From the NCBI GenBank assembly GCA_964576215.1, contig CAZNVM010000194.1, positions 1 to 32,072 on the forward strand: 32,072 bases of DNA, given 5' to 3'. The first letter of the stretch is position 1. Every line of letters begins with the position of its first letter. The stretch comes from JAVBSX01 sp964576215 (GTDB lineage Bacteria > Planctomycetota > Planctomycetia > Pirellulales > Thermoguttaceae). The position numbers and the translations under genes were made by a program. Of this stretch, positions 28,268-32,072 are shown one piece after another. The notes below the pieces were generated by a model that was not told the DNA's origin, made no database searches, and worked only from the letters and a program-made list of their open reading frames with translations.

Positions 28268-29105
28268 GATTCCAGACCAAACCTACAGAAGTTTATTTTT
28301 CCAAAACTTTACGATTGAAGGGTTTTCACGTGCGGCGGTTCAGACGTATTGGCGAATTCCGGAATTCAAGCTCGGATTCGATCTCGGTGCGCAGCCGTGG
28401 GCGTTCATGGGGACGCCGAATTGGTTCATTTCCCATACGCACATGGACCACCTTTTGGCACTTCCGGCGTACTTGGCCCGGCGGCGCATGATGGTGATGG
28501 ACCCGCCGACGGTTTATCTGCCGGAAGAAGCGGTTGCACCGGTACAGCAGCTTCTTGCCGCTTTTACCCGACTGGATCGGGGAAGGTTGCCGTGCAATCT
28601 GGTCGGTCTGAAACCGGGCGAAGTCGTTGAGCTTTCCCGGGAACTGGTCGTTTCCGTCCATAAAACGTACCACACGGTTCCGTCGCTTGGATACGTCGTT
28701 TGGGAGCGGCGTAAAAAATTGAAACAGGAATACTTGTCGCTTTCCGGCCCGGAAATCCGCGATTTGAAGCTTTCCGGCGTTGAAATTTCTTACGAGATCA
28801 AGATGCCGCGAGTCGCTTACCTCGGCGACAGCACGGTTCGCGGTCTCGACGAAAACCCGGCGATGTACGACGCCGACGTTTTGATTACGGAATTGACCTT
28901 CGTGACACCGGAACACCGCAAGGAGGCGATCCAAAAGTTCGGACACCTTCACTTGGACGACCTGAAAAAACGCCGGGCAAAGTTCCGCAACCAGCTCATC
29001 ATCGCGTCGCATTTCAGCAGTCGGTATCACGAAAAGGAAGTCGAGTATTCCGTACGAAAACAACTGCCCGACATGTTCGACGACCGGCTCCTCCTTTGGA
29101 CGTAA
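28266..29105 (+). CDS. RNase Z-like metallo-beta-lactamase-fold hydrolase
   Basis: A 279-residue protein of the metallo-beta-lactamase superfamily, closest in layout to the tRNA 3'-processing RNase Z group. The zinc motif is FISHTHMDHLLALP (HxHxDH) near residue 58; further candidate ligands are Asp in YLGDSTVRG and His in ASHFSSRYHEKE. The insert VVWERRKKLKQEYLSL resembles the family's flexible region. It lacks the usual long exosite arm, so the substrate could differ (tRNA or other phosphodiester). The start is unusual: TTG at 28266 lies in the heptamer array, with an in-frame TAA just before it and no ribosome site, so the original N-terminus may have been eroded by repeat expansion. Confidence 0.82.
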   Translation: MIPDQTYRSLFFQNFTIEGFSRAAVQTYWRIPEFKLGFDLGAQPWAFMGTPNWFISHTHMDHLLALPAYLARRRMMVMDPPTVYLPEEAVAPVQQLLAAFTRLDRGRLPCNLVGLKPGEVVELSRELVVSVHKTYHTVPSLGYVVWERRKKLKQEYLSLSGPEIRDLKLSGVEISYEIKMPRVAYLGDSTVRGLDENPAMYDADVLITELTFVTPEHRKEAIQKFGHLHLDDLKKRRAKFRNQLIIASHFSSRYHEKEVEYSVRKQLPDMFDDRLLLWT

Positions 29106-29148
29106 AATTGGAAAGAAACGCTTGTCAAACGTGTTGGAAACCGATACA

Positions 29149-30093
29149 ATGGAGAGCATGGTTAAAACAAAATCCCAAAAAATCGAGGAAGACGACCTGA
29201 TAATCAAGCCGACTTCCGACCTGTTTACTGCCGTTCTTTGGTCTGCACCAAAAAACGAGCCGATTTTACGCGACTTTATCAACGCCGTATTGAGGGACAT
29301 TGACCGGCCTCCGATTACGAAGGCGACGGTCCTTAACCGCTTCAATATTAAGGAATTCGCCGTTGATAAAGCGATTGTCCTTGATGTACGCGCCGAGGAC
29401 GAAAACAAGCGTCAGTTTAACATCGAAGTTCAGGTTGCGTCGCACCTGGCGTTTCCGAATCGAACGTTGCATTACTGGTCGGAATTGTACTCGTCGCAAC
29501 TTCGCATCGGCGGCGATTATACGGAGTTGCGCCCCGTCGTCAGCATTATCATTACAGAGTTTCCGATTTTTCCCGGTTTGAAAAATGTGCATAACGTGTT
29601 CCGCCTTACGGCAATGGAAGACCCGGATTATGTGCTGACGGAAGATTTACAGATTCATTTTCTTCGATTGTCGGGACCGCTCAAAGGCCGTTGGGAGGCA
29701 TTACAAACTCTCGACCGAAAACTGTGTCACTGGGTTAATTTTTTCGTATTTGGCTCACAAAAAACGGAGGATGAAATGGCGACTTTAGTGGAGAATGATC
29801 CGATTATTCGCGAGGCGTACTTGGAGTTGAGACGTTTTTCCTCGAACCCGGAAATGCGGGAAAAGGAACGACGCCGGCAACGTTTTCTTGCCGATTATCA
29901 CTTGACAATCGGTGTTGCAAAACAGGAAGGAAAGATTGAAGGAAAGATTGAAGGAAAGATTGAAGGAAAGATTGAAGGAAAGATTGAAGGAAAAATTGAT
30001 ATTGCCCTCGAAATGAGGAAAGATGGCATGAATTCGAAAACCATTGCCAAATACACCGGTCTTGCACCGGAAGAGATTGAGCGGTTAAGTTGA
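29149..30093 (+). CDS. Rpn-family recombination-promoting nuclease / PD-(D/E)XK transposase-like
   Basis: A 314-residue protein (ATG 29149; TTG 29122 and ATG 29158 are alternatives). The N-terminal PD-(D/E)XK nuclease domain shows LIIKPTSDLFTAVLWSAPKNEPILRDFINAVL, then the catalytic core DVRAEDENKRQFNIEVQVAS (Asp, then ExQ) and the helix RTLHYWSELYSSQL. The family (Rpn/PDDEXK_2) comprises DNA endonucleases that stimulate recombination, often annotated as transposases. The C-terminal region carries KIEG repeated five times, then KIDIALEMRKDGMNSKTIAKYTGLAPEEIERLS, the usual helical tail ending in a helix-turn-helix-like segment. No terminal inverted repeats are seen, so it is a resident gene rather than an insertion sequence. 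Confidence 0.88.
   Translation: MESMVKTKSQKIEEDDLIIKPTSDLFTAVLWSAPKNEPILRDFINAVLRDIDRPPITKATVLNRFNIKEFAVDKAIVLDVRAEDENKRQFNIEVQVASHLAFPNRTLHYWSELYSSQLRIGGDYTELRPVVSIIITEFPIFPGLKNVHNVFRLTAMEDPDYVLTEDLQIHFLRLSGPLKGRWEALQTLDRKLCHWVNFFVFGSQKTEDEMATLVENDPIIREAYLELRRFSSNPEMREKERRRQRFLADYHLTIGVAKQEGKIEGKIEGKIEGKIEGKIEGKIDIALEMRKDGMNSKTIAKYTGLAPEEIERLS
29929..30000. repeat. 12-base tandem repeat within the Rpn-like gene
   Basis: GGAAAGATTGAA occurs five times perfectly (29929-29988) and once with two changes (GGAAAAATTGAT). Being a multiple of three, copy changes alter protein length by four residues (GKIE) without a frameshift. This contrasts with the period-seven arrays elsewhere. Confidence 0.95.
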
Positions 30094-30099
30094 ACAAAA

Positions 30100-31614
30100 A
30101 TGAGTTACTCCATCGACGACGCGATCCTGCTCAACGGCGAAGGCGGTCTCTTTTTACGTTGCGCAAAATGCCATAAAATCGTTCCCCGCGATCACGTTCT
30201 GCCGGATAAACCGCTTGCGAAGTGTCTCGGATGTGGAGTTGTTTTCGAGCCGCAGGAACTCAAGCGGGGTGAACTGTCGGGGAAAAGCCGGTTGCAAGTC
30301 CGGCGTGACACCGATTCACTGGAAATCATACAAAAACCACTCAGGACCGGAATACTGCTTTGGACCATCCTTGTGGTCGTCCTGTTCGATATTGGTATTA
30401 CGGCTCTTTACTGTTACGTAAAGCAGCTTTTTCCGGACGAAAACCCATTGTCATTTTTTTCGGAGGGGAATGGTAGAATTCTCGTTTCGCTTACAGTAGG
30501 TCATTTCCTCCTGTTACCGATTCCGCTTTGGGCATTTTTTGATCGGCGGACGATCCGGCTGGACCGCGAAACGCTGAAAATATCGGGGCACTGGCTTCTT
30601 TTTTCCTGGAGGAGAACCATACCGCGACACCATGTCTGGAAAGCGTCGCCGCTGCAAATTCCGGATTTCGACGTTGGTGTCAAGCTCGGTTATAAAAAAG
30701 GTTTCGTCTGGATCGGTTGCACTACCGAAAAGGAAGTCGGTGTACTCCGCGGCGAAATCAATCATTTTTTGTACACGGTTGAACCGGTGCGACTCGAAAG
30801 CATGGACGGCTATTCACCCCCGGCGTTTCTCGGTGGTGCCGAATCGCCCGATCCGGAAATCGGTCTGCATTGCGGCGATTGCGGAGCAAGGCTTACGAGC
30901 GAGTCGCTTGATTTTCCAGACGGCACCGCCCATTGCGACACCTGCCAAAAGGTTTTTTCGATAGAAAACGCATCGGCTTACAGAATCGACGCAATGGCAA
31001 GCAGCCAACCGGAGAATATCACCGTCGAGGAAACAGACGACCGCTTGACAATGCGGTATGTTCCCCGGTTTACAAAATGGAGTGTATTCGGGAATGAAGC
31101 AGGGTTTTATTTCTGTATTCTCATGTTTGCCGGGATGTTTGCTCTTGCGATTGGACTGGTAATCTGCGATGAAAATGTTCAAGGTCTCTGGATAATCTTT
31201 TGGAGTTCATTTTCTATAGTGTCAGGGGCGATGATCGTGTTCCTCTATTTCACGCTTGCCGACGAGAAGAACGCCTTGTATTGCAACTGGACGATCCATC
31301 TTGATGCGGACGACGCAAGGTTGGAACTCCGTTGCAAAAAACGTATGAAAACGATAGTGATTTCTCGTGCAAAAATTATCGAGGCCAGGTCCAATGAGCG
31401 GGAGGAGTTGCACAAGATGTTTCGCTTCGGTTATTTTCCCGATTTTTTGTGGAGTCGGCGAATTTACGGTGGACATTTTCTCCTGAAGGACGGCACGAAG
31501 CATTACCTGCCGCTCGGTTCGGTCAATATCCACAAGAGACGCGAAGTGCGAAACTGGATGCTTACGACGCTCAACCGCTTCTTGGCCTCATGTCCGGGAA
31601 GGAGAGAATTGTAA
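30100..31614 (+). CDS. Internally duplicated zinc-ribbon membrane protein, unknown function
   Basis: A 504-residue protein of no family I recognise, built as two similar halves. Half one: zinc ribbon C21xxC24...C42xxC45, two membrane helices (about 84-106 and 126-146), then a beta-rich PH-like stretch (RTIRLDRETLKISGHWLLFSW). Half two: zinc ribbon C258xxC261...C279xxC282, two membrane helices (about 334-352 and 362-384), then a second beta-rich stretch (WTIHLDADDARLELRCKKRMKTIVISRAKIIEAR). The order zinc ribbon, two helices, beta domain is kept in both. Predicted topology puts ribbons and beta domains on the same side, probably cytosolic. It starts seven bases after the Rpn-like gene stop, so the two are probably co-transcribed. 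No catalytic motif is evident; a scaffold or sensor at the membrane is a guess. Confidence 0.75.
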   Translation: MSYSIDDAILLNGEGGLFLRCAKCHKIVPRDHVLPDKPLAKCLGCGVVFEPQELKRGELSGKSRLQVRRDTDSLEIIQKPLRTGILLWTILVVVLFDIGITALYCYVKQLFPDENPLSFFSEGNGRILVSLTVGHFLLLPIPLWAFFDRRTIRLDRETLKISGHWLLFSWRRTIPRHHVWKASPLQIPDFDVGVKLGYKKGFVWIGCTTEKEVGVLRGEINHFLYTVEPVRLESMDGYSPPAFLGGAESPDPEIGLHCGDCGARLTSESLDFPDGTAHCDTCQKVFSIENASAYRIDAMASSQPENITVEETDDRLTMRYVPRFTKWSVFGNEAGFYFCILMFAGMFALAIGLVICDENVQGLWIIFWSSFSIVSGAMIVFLYFTLADEKNALYCNWTIHLDADDARLELRCKKRMKTIVISRAKIIEARSNEREELHKMFRFGYFPDFLWSRRIYGGHFLLKDGTKHYLPLGSVNIHKRREVRNWMLTTLNRFLASCPGRREL

Positions 31615-31619
31615 TCACC

Positions 31620-31683
31620 TCAAACCGTAAACAAATGGTAACTCAAAACAGTCAAGGGCATCGGGAATCGGGAATCGGGAATG
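31620..31683. repeat. Copy 2 of the 53-base module plus TCGGGAA units
   Basis: 31620-31672 matches 28041-28093 with two mismatches (GGTAACT versus GGAGACT) and continues as GGGAATC heptamers to about 31683. No inverted partner array follows here. An insertion-sequence remnant begins 100 bases on. Confidence 0.9.
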
Positions 31684-31783
31684 GTCTTGTCGAATAAATT
31701 TTAAAAAAGTAACGAACAAACGGGCGTTTCGAGCGTATTGGTAGAAAATGCACTTTCATTTTCACCAGCACGGAGGCCCCAAA

Positions 31784-31950
31784 CATGGCAAAACAGCAAA
31801 AAACGAACGAAAAACACGGTCAAAAAGGAGTATAAGGTCATCAATTGGCCGGAATATAATCAGGCCCTTGTCAATCGCGGCAACTTCCCGCTCTGGATTT
31901 CCGAGGACGTCATCAAACAATGGCGGCACGAAAACGGGAGCGTTTTCTAA
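31784..31950 (+). pseudogene. Frameshifted, truncated IS5-type transposase N-terminus
   Basis: ATG 31784 follows GGAGG and opens MAKQQKTNEKH, but the homologous part lies in another frame (ending at 31950): KKEYKVINWPEYNQALVNRGNFPLWISEDVIKQW. The pattern NWPEYNxALVxRGxxxxW is the N-terminal signature of IS5-group DDE transposases as I recall them. A frameshift near 31805-31825 separates the two, and the frame stops after about 40 residues, well before any DDE residue. It is a dead fragment; no terminal inverted repeats were seen. Confidence 0.6.
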
Positions 31951-32027
31951 AAAGTGGCAGAATTGGTGTTGTATGAAGAGAGAAAATTTGTCAAAATCCG
32001 CTTTTTCCCCCGAGAAGGAATTTTGCC

Positions 32028-32072
32028 ATGCCCACGACGGAACGCCCCCAAGACAACCTCGAAACCATTCGC
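32028..32072 (+). CDS. Start of a gene cut by the window edge
   Basis: ATG 32028 follows AAGGAA with eight bases between, and reads MPTTERPQDNLETIR without a stop to the window end. Fifteen residues do not identify a family. NLETIR could precede a translational GTPase (TypA-type N-termini often read ENIRNIAIIAHVDHGKTT), but this is a guess. Confidence 0.4.
   Translation, partial: MPTTERPQDNLETIR

Noticed and set aside
2470..31683. A shared degenerate consensus (N-W-H-T-B-N-Y) linking most heptamer unit types
   Set aside because: The pattern is so loose that roughly half of random heptamers would fit in some rotation or strand, and some units (GTCGGTC, GATGCCC) do not fit.
32028..32072. Assignment of the edge gene as TypA/BipA
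   Set aside because: Only 15 residues are available and the P-loop is outside the window.

Overview
The window looks like a chromosome segment from a planctomycete (Planctomycetota, Pirellulales-like). This is inferred from gene content, not from a marker gene. The signs are: a Gfo/Idh/MocA oxidoreductase and another secreted protein with Tat signals, a secreted HEAT-repeat protein, a SEC-C/TPR protein, a fused multi-copy UvrA, a squalene-hopene-cyclase-like protein, an flgG-A-H-I-J-N-K cluster with P- and L-ring genes (so a diderm envelope), weak Shine-Dalgarno use and moderate GC.

Layout. 1-5230 (minus strand): a GAF protein, a squalene-hopene-cyclase-like enzyme and a PAP2 phosphatase form a tight overlapping operon; then come tRNA-Gly(GCC), with its own promoter and terminator, and trigger factor. 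5543-12389 (plus): a membrane-anchored or secreted unknown, a small conserved-looking protein, a SEC-C/TPR protein, a Tat oxidoreductase and a secreted HEAT-repeat protein. 12500-17560 (minus): a giant uvrA with three ATPase modules. 17747-19554 (plus): a PIN-domain remnant, folE and a Tat-secreted unknown. 19595-26120 (minus): flgG, flgA, flgH, flgI, flgJ, flgN, flgK behind a sigma-54-like promoter. 26521-32072 (plus): dapF, an NYN RNase-like gene, an RNase Z-like hydrolase, an Rpn-family nuclease, an internally duplicated zinc-ribbon membrane protein, an IS remnant and the start of one more gene.

The most striking content is not a gene. Tandem arrays of seven-base units occur throughout, with many unrelated unit sequences (AATTACG, AATTATG, GGTGATA, GGGCATA, GAGGATA, GAGAAAT, GAAAAAT, GCCGTCT, TCCCGAT) but always period 7. 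They fill all six gaps of the flagellar operon and often begin at the stop codon of the upstream gene. They supply start and stop codons at gene junctions. They also run into coding sequence: they encode the signal-peptide region of FlgI and FlgH, the start of FlgA, the linker between the UvrA copies and three other UvrA segments. Seven is coprime to three, so every frame of an array reads the same seven-codon cycle; an array is open in all frames or closed in all frames. In the UvrA linker, the units read in the stop-containing direction differ from consensus exactly where a TAA would arise. This looks like a repeat-generating process that has been domesticated into protein sequence, and it is the best candidate here for an undescribed phenomenon. 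Heptameric short tandem repeats are known in cyanobacteria; the coding use seen here is what deserves checking.
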